The notes beneath the pieces were generated by a model. The model was not told the origin of the DNA and did no database searches. It saw only the letters and a list, made by a program, of their open reading frames with translations. From Phycisphaerales bacterium (lineage in GTDB: Bacteria > Planctomycetota > Phycisphaerae > Phycisphaerales > UBA1924), in assembly GCA_022072615.1 (NCBI GenBank), contig JAJVHS010000074.1, forward strand, positions 1 to 56,310: a stretch of 56,310 bases of DNA, in the 5' to 3' direction. The translations under genes and the position numbers were made by a program. Within the stretch, counting starts at the first letter, position 1, and the number at the start of each line of letters is the position of its first letter. Shown here piece after piece: positions 1-7,958 of this stretch.

Positions 1-405
1 GGGAGCGTCTCGATGTTCACAGCGATCTCCGTTGAGACGCGCGGCAACAAGCGCCTGCGCGTGGGGCGTCGGGCTGGCCCGCCGCACATGCGACAGGTCC
101 GGGGATGGCTGGATTGCTGGTTGGCTGGATCGCTCGGGCTGACGGGCCCGTCCGGGGGCGCTCAACGCCCCAATTCCCGCTCGCTACGGGCCCCGCCCGT
201 TGGCCACGGGTCCGCCCACGTTGGCCCACGTCGCGTCCTTGGCGGGGCGGCGTACCAACCCCGCCACGGGGCCGCCCCGCGCTCGGACGGCCCAAATGGC
301 TATACCTTCCGGCTTGTTGGCGAGCGCAAGGAAAACGGGATGCCTCAGAAAAGCGGGGTGAGGCAGCCGTGAAGCGCTGCCGCCCGCGTGCAGGAGGTCA
401 TCCCG
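1..405. other. Non-coding flank upstream of the IS110-type transposase
   Basis: No convincing gene is visible here; open frames on both strands have the low-complexity Arg/Gly/Pro composition of GC-rich shadow frames. A short inverted pair, GCGTCTC (5-11) and GAGACGC (34-40), is present. IS110-group elements carry a long non-coding end upstream of the transposase that encodes the bridge RNA, so part of this stretch may belong to the insertion sequence. The element's left end cannot be placed from one copy. Confidence 0.4.
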
Positions 406-1713
406 ATGTCGCAATCGTACTCGACGAGGCCTGTTGAAGCAGTTGATGCGGCGGAGCTGGTGAAGGGGCGGGACGGCCAGGCGCTGGCGATCGGTGTCGA
501 TGTGAGCAAGGCGGATCTTCGCCTCGTGCCGCGCTGGAGCGACGGGACGTTCCTGCGGCCGATCCGTGTCCGCCAGCCGAGCCAGATCGGCATCGGGATC
601 GAGCTGCTGCGGAGCCTGGGCGCGGGCCGCGACATGATCGTCGCGCTGGAGCCGACGGGGCGCTACGGCGATGTCTTCCGCCAGGCGTGCCATCGCGCGG
701 GGATCGCCGTGCATCGCGTGAGCGCCAAGGTCTCGCACGACTACGCGGAGGTGTTCGACGGCGTGCCCAGCCAGCACGACGGCAAGGACGCGGCGCTCAT
801 CGCCGAACTGGCGACGATCGGCAAGAGCCGCCCCTGGCCGTGGCGGGAGGCCGATGACTGGGAAGAGCGGCTCTCGCTGGCCGCGGACCTGGGGGACGCG
901 TACCAGCGGCAGATGATCGCGTGGTTCAACCGGCTCGAAGCGTGGCTGGCGGCGCACTGGCCGGAGATCCAGAAGGACCTGTGGCTGACGAGCCAGACGC
1001 TGCCGCGGATCCTGCTGCGCTACGGCGGGCCAAAGACTCTGGCGGCCGACCCGAAGGCCGCTGAGCAGCTCAAGCAATGGGGCCGCAACATGCTCCCGCC
1101 GGAGCGCATCGAGCGAATCCTGTCGCTGGCCCGAGGCACCGTCGGCGTCGAGGTCAGCGAGCAGGAAGCGCTGCGCGTTCGGCACTACGCCGCCGAAGCC
1201 ATCCGCGCCAAGCGGGTCATGCGTCGTTACAAGGCCGACCTGGCAGAGCTGGCGATGCAGCACCCGGTGGTCAAGCGGATGGCGACGGCCGTGGGCGCGG
1301 CGACCGCGGGCGTGCTGTGGCTCGAGGGCGGCGACCCGGGCCAGTACAGCTGCGGCCGTGCGTACCTCAAGGCGCTGGGGCTGAACCTGACGGAGCGATC
1401 CAGCGGCGTGGTGCAGGGCCGGCAGCGCATCAGCAAACGCGGCTCCTCGCGGGCCCGACGCTGGCTGCACTTCGCGGCGATGCGGCTGACGATGGACGAG
1501 CCGGTCAACCGCTGGTACGCCGCGAAGATCGAGCGCGACGGCGGGATCAAGAAGAAGGGACTGACGGCGATCATGCGGAAGCTGGGCCTCGCCCTGCACC
1601 GAATCGCCAAGGACGGCGTGGACTTCGAGCCACAGCGCCTGTTCGCTGGCCGCCGCCAGCGTCGGCGCAGTCAACGGTCGGCGGGTCAGGAGGACCGCAG
1701 CCTGGAAGTGTGA
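406..1713 (+). CDS. IS110-family transposase
   Basis: This 435-residue protein is a DEDD-type transposase of the IS110 family, which moves DNA through a RuvC-like N-terminal domain and a C-terminal Transposase_20 domain. The RuvC-like part shows GVDVSK (Asp about residue 32), LEPTGRYGD (Glu about 82) and HDGKDAA (Asp about 125 and 128), the expected acidic set. The C-terminal half has AVGAATAGVLWLEGGD and later RISKRGSSRARRWLHFAA, typical of Transposase_20. The ATG at 406 is preferred over an in-frame GTG at 388 because AGGAGG lies eight bases before it. The length is normal and the frame is open, so it looks intact. It sits at the edge of the accessory block. Confidence 0.92.
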   Translation: MSQSYSTRPVEAVDAAELVKGRDGQALAIGVDVSKADLRLVPRWSDGTFLRPIRVRQPSQIGIGIELLRSLGAGRDMIVALEPTGRYGDVFRQACHRAGIAVHRVSAKVSHDYAEVFDGVPSQHDGKDAALIAELATIGKSRPWPWREADDWEERLSLAADLGDAYQRQMIAWFNRLEAWLAAHWPEIQKDLWLTSQTLPRILLRYGGPKTLAADPKAAEQLKQWGRNMLPPERIERILSLARGTVGVEVSEQEALRVRHYAAEAIRAKRVMRRYKADLAELAMQHPVVKRMATAVGAATAGVLWLEGGDPGQYSCGRAYLKALGLNLTERSSGVVQGRQRISKRGSSRARRWLHFAAMRLTMDEPVNRWYAAKIERDGGIKKKGLTAIMRKLGLALHRIAKDGVDFEPQRLFAGRRQRRRSQRSAGQEDRSLEV

Positions 1714-2031
1714 GCAGGAAGCTCTCGGTGTGATGACGTGGAACGCGTCGGCTCTGTCCGGCCACCTCCGGAATGTTTGTCCTGTGGGCACAGCACCACC
1801 CCGCGAAATGCTGAGGGGCCAGGACAGAGCCGCTGGAATGAATCTTCGATACTGCCATGCCGATGCGCGCCGCATCTTTGTGCGCGGCCCGACATCCGAA
1901 GCCGAGCAAGGCCGAGGTACCCCAGCCGCGAAGCCCCAGGGCCGGCCCGTCCCCCACGCATCGCGCACGCCGCCGGGCACAAGCACAGACACGGTTGCAC
2001 CGCAGCCTGCGGGAGAGGTAGAGTCGGCGCG

Positions 2032-2065
2032 GCGATGCATCAGCCCCTCGGGGCTGATGCATCGC
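2032..2065. repeat. Perfect inverted repeat, 16-base arms
   Basis: The left arm GCGATGCATCAGCCCC is followed by TC and then its exact reverse complement GGGGCTGATGCATCGC. No T-tract follows on either strand, so a standard intrinsic terminator is not obvious. It could be an IS end structure, a REP-like element or a recombination site; the role is unknown. Confidence 0.75.
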
Positions 2066-2200
2066 TCCCTGTGTTCTCTGCTGGAATCGCGGAGAGACAT
2101 CATTCCTTCACCCACTCCTTGACTCGGACAAGAGCAACAAACTCTGTCTCCAATCGCGGCTGTTCCCGCGGGCGTTGGCTTTCGATTCCGGCGGGGAAGT

Positions 2201-2489
2201 ACCTATTGCCCCCTCCCGTCCCCCGTTCGGACTCCGGCTGTAAGGCTTCGGGTAGGCGCTGCCTGGCACGCCAACTGCATGTCCGAATCGGTGCGACGAT
2301 GGCGTGCGATCCGCACGCCGCACGCCCGTTGCGCCGAACCTGTTGCGCGCCCGTCGCGCCCGCGCCGGCGCGGGGGGGTGGGCGCAACAGGTAGTAAAGA
2401 GGGGGTGTGTTGTTGTTTGCTCCATGATTTCTCGATGTTCCCGCGATGAACCTATTGCGCGCAAGAGGTTGCAATAGGCGCAACAGGTT
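2201..2489. repeat. Iteron-like cluster of AACCTRTTGCGC repeats
   Basis: Copies of the 12-mer AACCTGTTGCGC or its reverse complement GCGCAACAGGTT are seen at 2337-2348, 2382-2392 (11 of 12 bases), 2449-2460 (AACCTATTGCGC), 2459-2470 (GCGCAAGAGGTT) and 2478-2489, with partial copies at 2201-2209 and 2471-2478. The copies at 2449-2460 and 2459-2470 overlap head to head into a near-perfect 22-base palindrome. The cluster lies just beyond the 3' end of the primase/helicase gene. By analogy with plasmid and satellite origins it may be a replication origin or partition site; that role is inference. Confidence 0.6.
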
Positions 2490-2623
2490 GCTTCGCACCC
2501 CCGCTGGCGCTGCGGAATCGAGGGTCAGCGTTCGTGCTCGCGCTGCTCCGGAGCGCTTCTTCGCTGCGTTTGAGCGACAAAGGGCGCTACGCAGACCGGT
2601 TTGTGTGGCCGGGGAGCGAGTTT

Positions 2624-4966
2624 TCATGCTTCCGCATCGATGAGCCTGTACAGCCGCTGGGGGGTGCCGCCGGTGGCCCGCTCGGCGAACTGGATGCGGC
2701 GCTGATCGACCAGCGCCTGCCGGACCTCGTCGTGCTCGCGGGGCGACCAGGCCAAGCGCCGGCTCAGTTGCCAGAAGGGCATCCACGGATCGGCGGGATG
2801 TTTGACTGCCCATTCCCGGAGCACGCGGATCATCGCCTTGCACTGGCTCTCGAAGTCGCCGGCGCTGACGTGCTGGCTAGCCTTGAAGAGCATGCGGCGG
2901 GTCTGGTGTTCGACCAAGGACCACGCCCAGTTCACCCCTTCGACGGAGATCTCGGGATTGCGGTGCCCAGTGCTACAGGCATGCACGAGCGCGAGACGCC
3001 GGGCTTTCTCGTTGGCGCGGGCCCACAGCGCCATCCCCGCTTGATCCGACTTGGCTTCGGCCTCGGCGTACGCGGCATCGGCCAGGGCGCGAATCTCGCC
3101 GAGGCGCATTCGTGCGTCCGGCGTCGGTTCCACCAGACGGGGCTCGGGGTGCGCGGTCTTCAGGTTTCCCTTGCCCGGCTTGAACTCCGCCCACCACCGC
3201 GCCCGCTTGAGGATCGACTTGGGTAGCTCGTGAACATCGACATCTTGGCCGAGCCCGCGGCGGCCGGCCTCGAAGATGAGCATGCGTGCGAAGAATCCGT
3301 TGGAGAGCATCTTCGGCGACAGCGCCTCATAGAAGATGTCCGGAATCGCCGTCCCGAAGAGGCACAGGCACGGCTGGTCGATGATGCGGGGCTCCTCGTC
3401 ACTGGCCTTGACGCGAAGCGGGTAGATTGTGTTGGCTGAGGTGTACAGCTTCAGCAGCGTCTGCATGATGCCCTCGTACCGAGGGTCCCGCTTGGTGCCG
3501 TACCCGCTGATCGCCTGCATGAGCGTGTCGATCTCGTCGGTCTGAAAGAGCATCACCGGCGTCAGGTGCATCCGGTCCTCGAGGCCTTCGCCGCTGGCGA
3601 AGCCGTCCGCGACCGCGCCGGCGATGCCGACGCTCGCGAGGATCCGCTGGTTCACCTTGCGCGGGAAGTCCTTGCCCGTGCCGGTGTTGGCCAGGCCCAG
3701 GAGATAGATCGCGGTGCGGTTGTCCTGTGGGTCGCGGACCTTCCGGCCCGCCAGCGCGGCCTGCAGCGCCACCGCGCCGCAGAACGCCAGGACTGGCTCG
3801 GGGTAGGGCGCGTTAGCGAGCGTGTAGTCGATGACTTCGTCGATGAACCCCGGCACGCGCAAGAGCGCCGGCGGCACGGGTCCGGGATCGATCGGCGCGG
3901 ACGGCGGCGGCTCGGCCTGCGGGGTTGTGAGGGTGAAGGCGGACAGATCGACATCGCCGGAGGCGGGTTCCGCACCGAATCCCTCACGCCGCAGCGCTCG
4001 GGCGGCCGCCGCAAAGTCACCGTCGTGCTTGAGCAACGAGTACACGGCGAAGAGCGAATACCCGCGGCCGTCCTCGAAGGGCGGCGCGTTGGTCGAGAAC
4101 ACATAGAACACGCCGCCCTTGAGCGTGGCACTGCAGCCCCGGTCCTTGCCGGGGCGGGCCCAGTGCTCGTTCTCGCCGCCGATCACCCGAGTCCAGCCGT
4201 GCTCGACCAATAGGTCCCGGACATCGCCGCGCTGGTTGAAGTCGTCGCCCGGCTTCAGGTCGCTGGGTGATGAGGCGGAGGAAGTCTTGGGGAGAGGACC
4301 ATTCTCCACAGGATTCCGGGCCTCGTTGAGCTCCCATGCGCAGGCCAGCAAGCACTCTCGCTCCTCGAACGTGATGACCGGCAACGCGGCAAGATCGCCA
4401 GCCGTAAGCACATACCCGTTCGACGGTGCGCACAGGAACATCCCACCCTCGCCGCGGGTCTCGATCATCGTGGCGACCGCATGCCAAAGACCATCGGGAC
4501 CCTTCCGCGGCGTGAACCGTTTCCCGGCAACCTCGATCGGATCAGCACCGGGTGCGTCGAAGGAGCGCTGCGCGAGTTTCATATTGCCGCAGACCGGGTC
4601 CGAACACCGGTATGCGACATGGCGACCGCCCGAGGGTGTGGTCTCGACGACGAGGCGATCGATGAGGCCAGAGCACACCGCCTCGACCCGCGCTCGCCAC
4701 GGCTCGAAGGCCGCGCCGGCCAGGTCGAAGTCGATCATCTCGAGGTTACCCGAGACGCGTCCGCACACCAGGCACAGATCACGCCGGGCGGGCCCGGCGA
4801 ACCAGCGCGCGTGCTCCGCCGGCGTTGGGAGCCGCGTCTGGTACGACTTCCACGAGCGCAGGGCAACGCGCTTGTCGTCGCCCTCGCGGATCGCCGGCAG
4901 TACGCAGAGCCGCGCGGCGGCATATCGCCGGGCCGCGTCAAGGGTTGAGGGCAACGGGAGCGTCAT
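2624..4966 (-). CDS. Primase/polymerase-helicase of a mobile element (PrimPol + DUF3987-like)
   Basis: This 780-residue protein probably primes and unwinds element DNA. The N-terminal part resembles the bifunctional primase/polymerase domain, with an acidic motif MIDFD near residue 78 and TPSGGRHVAYR about 35 residues later. A P-loop, GLANTGTGKD, lies near residue 428, followed by a Walker B-like VMLFQTDEID, as in DUF3987 ATPases. The start chosen is the ATG at 4966; a longer frame to 5203 only adds sequence overlapping the upstream gene and without domain character. The ATG overlaps the upstream stop as ATGA, suggesting translational coupling. Such fusions are typical of phages, satellites and integrative elements. 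It is the last gene of its operon. Confidence 0.8.
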   Translation of the reverse strand: MTLPLPSTLDAARRYAAARLCVLPAIREGDDKRVALRSWKSYQTRLPTPAEHARWFAGPARRDLCLVCGRVSGNLEMIDFDLAGAAFEPWRARVEAVCSGLIDRLVVETTPSGGRHVAYRCSDPVCGNMKLAQRSFDAPGADPIEVAGKRFTPRKGPDGLWHAVATMIETRGEGGMFLCAPSNGYVLTAGDLAALPVITFEERECLLACAWELNEARNPVENGPLPKTSSASSPSDLKPGDDFNQRGDVRDLLVEHGWTRVIGGENEHWARPGKDRGCSATLKGGVFYVFSTNAPPFEDGRGYSLFAVYSLLKHDGDFAAAARALRREGFGAEPASGDVDLSAFTLTTPQAEPPPSAPIDPGPVPPALLRVPGFIDEVIDYTLANAPYPEPVLAFCGAVALQAALAGRKVRDPQDNRTAIYLLGLANTGTGKDFPRKVNQRILASVGIAGAVADGFASGEGLEDRMHLTPVMLFQTDEIDTLMQAISGYGTKRDPRYEGIMQTLLKLYTSANTIYPLRVKASDEEPRIIDQPCLCLFGTAIPDIFYEALSPKMLSNGFFARMLIFEAGRRGLGQDVDVHELPKSILKRARWWAEFKPGKGNLKTAHPEPRLVEPTPDARMRLGEIRALADAAYAEAEAKSDQAGMALWARANEKARRLALVHACSTGHRNPEISVEGVNWAWSLVEHQTRRMLFKASQHVSAGDFESQCKAMIRVLREWAVKHPADPWMPFWQLSRRLAWSPREHDEVRQALVDQRRIQFAERATGGTPQRLYRLIDAEA

Positions 4967-5550
4967 TCGAACGGCACCTCCCACGCCAGCGCGCGGTCGA
5001 GCGCTTCGGCAGGAGAGGCATGCACGTGCGCGGTCGTCCGCGGGCAGTTGCGAGCGAACCACATCTGCCGCGCCAGATCCCGCGACGCGAACGCCAGGTA
5101 CACCGGCTTGCCGAGCATGTGCGCCCAGCCCAACTCCAGCAGCGTCGCATGGCAGTCCGTGGCGTTGATCCAGGCGAAGAACAGGTCCGACTCCCTTATC
5201 CACTCAATGCACAGCCCCGGAACCACCCAGCGGGGGCGACTATTCACTGGCGCGGGCCACGATGGACTTGAGTCGTGCTGCCCGACGCCCGCGTGCCATC
5301 CGACCCACTCGTGGCTCTCGCCGCCGAACGGCACGAAGTGCGGCCCAGTGAAGATGAAACGGCCGCAGTCGATCGGCTGTCCGAACGGCGAGACGCCCAG
5401 TTGCGGCACCAGCGGCAATCGCCAGTTGCCCGATCCGTGCATCTTCCCGGCGAGGTACACACGACGCCTGGTCCGGGGACTGGGCGCAGCCGCCACGGCG
5501 GACCGGGGCGTTGTGCTGGGCGGGATTGAAGAGAGTGTGCGAGTCGTCAT
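4963..5550 (-). CDS. Nucleoside 2-deoxyribosyltransferase-like protein
   Basis: This 195-residue protein resembles the nucleoside 2-deoxyribosyltransferase fold. It has YLAGKM near residue 33, followed by the family's helix and strand pattern SDLFFAWINATDCHATLLE and then GWAHMLGKPVYLAF. In known enzymes the Asp and Glu of this region bind the sugar and act in catalysis, exchanging bases on deoxynucleosides or hydrolysing the glycosidic bond. It overlaps both neighbours by ATGA junctions, between a sigma-like gene and the primase/helicase, so it is part of an element's replication operon. A role in nucleotide salvage or base modification during element replication is inference. The first 25 residues are low-complexity, and a start further in is possible. 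Confidence 0.72.
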   Translation of the reverse strand: MTTRTLSSIPPSTTPRSAVAAAPSPRTRRRVYLAGKMHGSGNWRLPLVPQLGVSPFGQPIDCGRFIFTGPHFVPFGGESHEWVGWHAGVGQHDSSPSWPAPVNSRPRWVVPGLCIEWIRESDLFFAWINATDCHATLLELGWAHMLGKPVYLAFASRDLARQMWFARNCPRTTAHVHASPAEALDRALAWEVPFE

Positions 5551-6095
5551 GACGTGTGCTCCGAGAATCCGACGGATTCGAAGTGACGGCGCAGCGCGGC
5601 GGTTGCCGCAACGCCGAGCGAGGGGCGACGGCGGCCATCCGTGGCCGCTTCCAAGAAGTCGTTGCAGACCGTGGCAAGGTCTTTGGGCAGAGCATCGATC
5701 GCGGCGCGGACGTCGAGTTCGAGTTCTCGCCGGGGGATTTGGGATGCTGACGCGAAGGCCGGCAGACGATCTGCCACGGCCGACATCGCCTCATCAAGCG
5801 GGACCGTCTTCGACCGACCGCCCCGTTTGGCAGTGCGCTGGGCCCGGAGGATCGAGGTGCCGGCCCGGGTCATGGCGATGGCAAGGAATGCCATAGGCCG
5901 ACCTCGCGACGGATCGAACTTCGGCCAGCGTTCCAGGGCGGCCAGAATGAGATCGGCGCGAAGATCCGCCGCGTCGTCGACGGGATAGCGGTTGCCAGTC
6001 AGACGGTTCGCGATCCCGTGGGCGGTCGCACCAAGTCGATCCAGATCGAGCGACGCGAACCGCTGAGACGTTGACGCCGTGGCGCACTCAGCCAT
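5547..6095 (-). CDS. Sigma-70-like (ECF-type) regulator of the mobile element
   Basis: This 182-residue protein looks like a small sigma-70 relative. Residues about 40-85 read like region 2: DLRADLILAALERWPKFDPS, then PMAFLAIAMTRAGTSILRAQ and basic residues. Residues about 125-175 contain an AIDALPKDL segment and a degenerate helix-turn-helix resembling region 4. It overlaps the 112-residue gene upstream by eight bases and the deoxyribosyltransferase gene by four. A sigma factor in the same operon as a primase suggests that the element controls its own promoters, perhaps its replication genes. Region 4 is weak, so it might instead be a sigma-derived DNA-binding protein. Confidence 0.6.
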   Translation of the reverse strand: MAECATASTSQRFASLDLDRLGATAHGIANRLTGNRYPVDDAADLRADLILAALERWPKFDPSRGRPMAFLAIAMTRAGTSILRAQRTAKRGGRSKTVPLDEAMSAVADRLPAFASASQIPRRELELDVRAAIDALPKDLATVCNDFLEAATDGRRRPSLGVAATAALRRHFESVGFSEHTS

Positions 6096-6426
6096 GCGTC
6101 ACCTCCTCCACGATCAACCTCGCAGGCAATCCGTGACGAACCTCGATGGCGACGGTGGCGACGCCAACGACGGCCAGCTCGGCGAGAAGATCAACCACCG
6201 CGCTCTTGACAGCAAAGTCAGCGTCGCCAACCCGCTTCGGGCTCGACGACTCGGCCCCGAGCCTGACCTCTCGGATCACGCGGGGAGGCGGATCGAACAC
6301 GGGCCGGCCGGCCGAGACACGGAGCGACTCGATCCGGCCGAACCCGATGCGCTGCATCATCGCGAGCAACCGCTGTGAGCCTTCATCGAGCGACGCCTTG
6401 CGAACCTGGGCGTTGGTGCTGTTCAA
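6088..6426 (-). CDS. Conserved-looking small protein of unknown function
   Basis: This 112-residue protein belongs to no family I recognise. It has a central mixed segment (FDPPPRVIREVRLGAE) and a hydrophobic stretch near the C-terminus (VVDLLAELAVVGVATVAIEV) that reads as a helix-strand unit in a soluble protein rather than a membrane segment. No cysteines or catalytic motif stand out. It is accepted as a gene because it is tightly packed: its ATG overlaps the stop of the upstream HTH gene as ATGA and its end overlaps the sigma-like gene by eight bases. It is likely co-translated with the replication operon. Confidence 0.6.
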   Translation of the reverse strand: MNSTNAQVRKASLDEGSQRLLAMMQRIGFGRIESLRVSAGRPVFDPPPRVIREVRLGAESSSPKRVGDADFAVKSAVVDLLAELAVVGVATVAIEVRHGLPARLIVEEVTHG

Positions 6427-6680
6427 GCCGCACCGCCTTGGCCGAGCGGCGTGCGGCGGCGGTCGATGCCGTCGAGTTCTCGGCGAACCTGCTCGATGGC
6501 CCGGCGGTCAAACAGTCGGACGCGACCGGCCAGGGCAGCCGGTTTGATCCACGGGCGGGTCGCCAGGACTCGCACGACCCGGTGAATGGGTTCGTCCAGT
6601 TCGCTGGCGATCACGCCGGCGGTGATCAGCGTGGGCGGTGGTGTCGTATCGATACGGCGGGGTGGGGGCGCGATTCCCAT
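6423..6680 (-). CDS. Small helix-turn-helix protein, AlpA/excisionase-like
   Basis: This 85-residue protein has a MerR/AlpA-like pattern: ITAGVIASELDEPIHRVVRV as the first helices and then VRLFDRRAIEQVRREL, matching the short helix-turn-helix followed by a wing and helix found in excisionases and prophage regulators. It is the first gene of the overlapping minus-strand operon and its stop overlaps the next ATG as ATGA. Upstream lie two perfect palindromes (6730-6741 and 6776-6797) that could be its binding sites. A role in excision control or operon regulation is inferred from size and position. Confidence 0.6.
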   Translation of the reverse strand: MGIAPPPRRIDTTPPPTLITAGVIASELDEPIHRVVRVLATRPWIKPAALAGRVRLFDRRAIEQVRRELDGIDRRRTPLGQGGAA

Positions 6681-6729
6681 GACGGCGGCTCCGATCCCGG
6701 GCGGCGTGCCCGGCTACCAGACCGCGGGT

Positions 6730-6741
6730 GGTCGCGCGACC
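6730..6741. promoter_or_regulatory. 12-base palindrome GGTCGCGCGACC
   Basis: This perfect palindrome lies about 50 bases upstream of the first gene of the minus-strand replication operon. It shares the half-site GGTCGCG with the larger palindrome at 6776-6797, which suggests two operators for one regulator. Confidence 0.5.
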
Positions 6742-6775
6742 GCCCTGGATGTCTCGGGATTCGCAGGACAGCAAC

Positions 6776-6797
6776 CGGTCGCGACTAGTCGCGACCG
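6776..6797. promoter_or_regulatory. 22-base perfect palindrome, candidate operator
   Basis: The arms CGGTCGCGA and TCGCGACCG flank the self-complementary centre CTAG. It lies in the 141-base gap between the stop of the 378-residue gene and the start of the AlpA-like gene. It could be an operator, or a hairpin ending the upstream transcript, although no T-tract follows on the minus strand. Confidence 0.55.
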
Positions 6798-6821
6798 CCC
6801 GTCCAGTGTCTTGTCGCAGCA

Positions 6822-7958
6822 TTACCGCTCGGGCCGCTTCTTGGCGACCTTGTGCTGGCGGTCCTCGCGCAGCCGTTCGGCTCGCTGCTCAGCGGCGAGC
6901 TTCGCGATGATCTCATCACGGTCGCCGGGTGTGTCCTCGTCGCCCGCGTGATACGCGTCGAGGGGTTCGCCCGCATCAATCCGGGCATCAACCGCTTCCT
7001 GGGCCGCCCTTGCCTCGGCGAGAGTCTCGCCATGCGTCTCCGACGAGCCGACTTCCCGAGCCTTCTTTGCCTTCTCGGCCTCTTTGCGGCGAGCCTTCAA
7101 GTACGCGGACCGCTCGATCGCCTTTGTCATCGTGGACGACCCGCAACCGATGATTCTGGCAAGTTCGTTCCGGCCCGGGAAGAACCCGCCGTGCTTCTTG
7201 ACGTGTGCCTCGGCCAGGCTCATGGCTTCCTGCCAGGTCATGGTGTCAGCCTGTGATGCCTTCGCGCTGCCGCCGCTGCTCTCGCGAGCCGAACCGCTCA
7301 CGATGGCCTCGACCATCGGCAAGATCGCGTCCCGGAACGCCGCGGCGATGTCGGCGGCGTTCGTCAGGTTCACCTGTGTCGGACCGGCCGTCTTCGAAGC
7401 GCCGCCTGGTTCCGCAGCAACCCCGCGCAGTGCGACGAGCGTCCCGGTACCGTGAACCGGTGGCCGATCCTCGAGACTCCCGGCCTTCATCACAAAGTCG
7501 ATGACCCGCTCACGGCTGCCAATGAGCGCCGCGTGGTCCCGGGTCAACTTCGTGTCCAGCGGCACGCCCAGATCCGCCCTCGCGAGCAGGCCGTGCTCGG
7601 TGAGCCGCCATTCGTCGCCACCGACTTTCGTCACTCGGAACGGCCGGACGGCCCCCTCGGATCCCCGACGCCATTGGTCGATCGCCGCGGACCACCGGCT
7701 CCAGGATTCCGCCAGCAAAGGCTCGATCGCCTGAAGCAGTCCGGCCTCTCCGGTCACCGCGACCGTCGCTTCGATAGCCTCACCCTGACCCGCCATTCCC
7801 AGACGGATGGAGCTTCGTCGCTCCACAAGTCCTGCTCCCACAAGCAGCAAGATCGCCCGCTGTTCGGTCACCGAGAGCTGGTCAATGTCCACCGACTGCC
7901 ACCGATCGGGGATACGCCGGAGGAGGGATTCGATCGCGTTGGTCAGGTCCTGGGTCAT
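6822..7958 (-). CDS. Element-associated protein of unknown function with a C-terminal HTH-like region
   Basis: This 378-residue protein has no family I can name. Residues about 1-55 read like a winged-helix fold (SVTEQRAILLLVGAGLVERRS), and a second similar segment near residue 115 (EWRLTEHGLLARADLG) could be another wing. Residues about 240-300 contain GFFPGRNELARIIGCGSSTM followed by a basic helix, a plausible helix-turn-helix. The C-terminal 80 residues are highly charged, rich in Ala, Glu, Lys and Arg, and probably helical or coiled. It has the same direction as the replication operon but is separated from it by 141 bases containing two palindromes. A DNA-binding or replication-initiator role is possible but unproven. 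Confidence 0.65.
   Translation of the reverse strand: MTQDLTNAIESLLRRIPDRWQSVDIDQLSVTEQRAILLLVGAGLVERRSSIRLGMAGQGEAIEATVAVTGEAGLLQAIEPLLAESWSRWSAAIDQWRRGSEGAVRPFRVTKVGGDEWRLTEHGLLARADLGVPLDTKLTRDHAALIGSRERVIDFVMKAGSLEDRPPVHGTGTLVALRGVAAEPGGASKTAGPTQVNLTNAADIAAAFRDAILPMVEAIVSGSARESSGGSAKASQADTMTWQEAMSLAEAHVKKHGGFFPGRNELARIIGCGSSTMTKAIERSAYLKARRKEAEKAKKAREVGSSETHGETLAEARAAQEAVDARIDAGEPLDAYHAGDEDTPGDRDEIIAKLAAEQRAERLREDRQHKVAKKRPER

Larger units (their letters stand above)
1714..2623. other. Long intergenic stretch with hairpin and iteron-like repeats
   Basis: About 900 bases without a supportable gene lie between the transposase and the 3' end of the minus-strand primase operon. The first part may hold the right non-coding end of the IS110 element. 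It then contains a perfect 16-base-arm hairpin (2032-2065) and a cluster of short direct and inverted repeats (2201-2489), listed separately. The open frames crossing it have no recognisable domains. Confidence 0.6.

Noticed and set aside
184..2115. 643-residue open frame on the minus strand opposite the IS110 transposase
   Set aside because: It is antisense to a clearly recognised gene, Arg/Ala/Pro-rich and without domain sequence; a GC-rich shadow frame.
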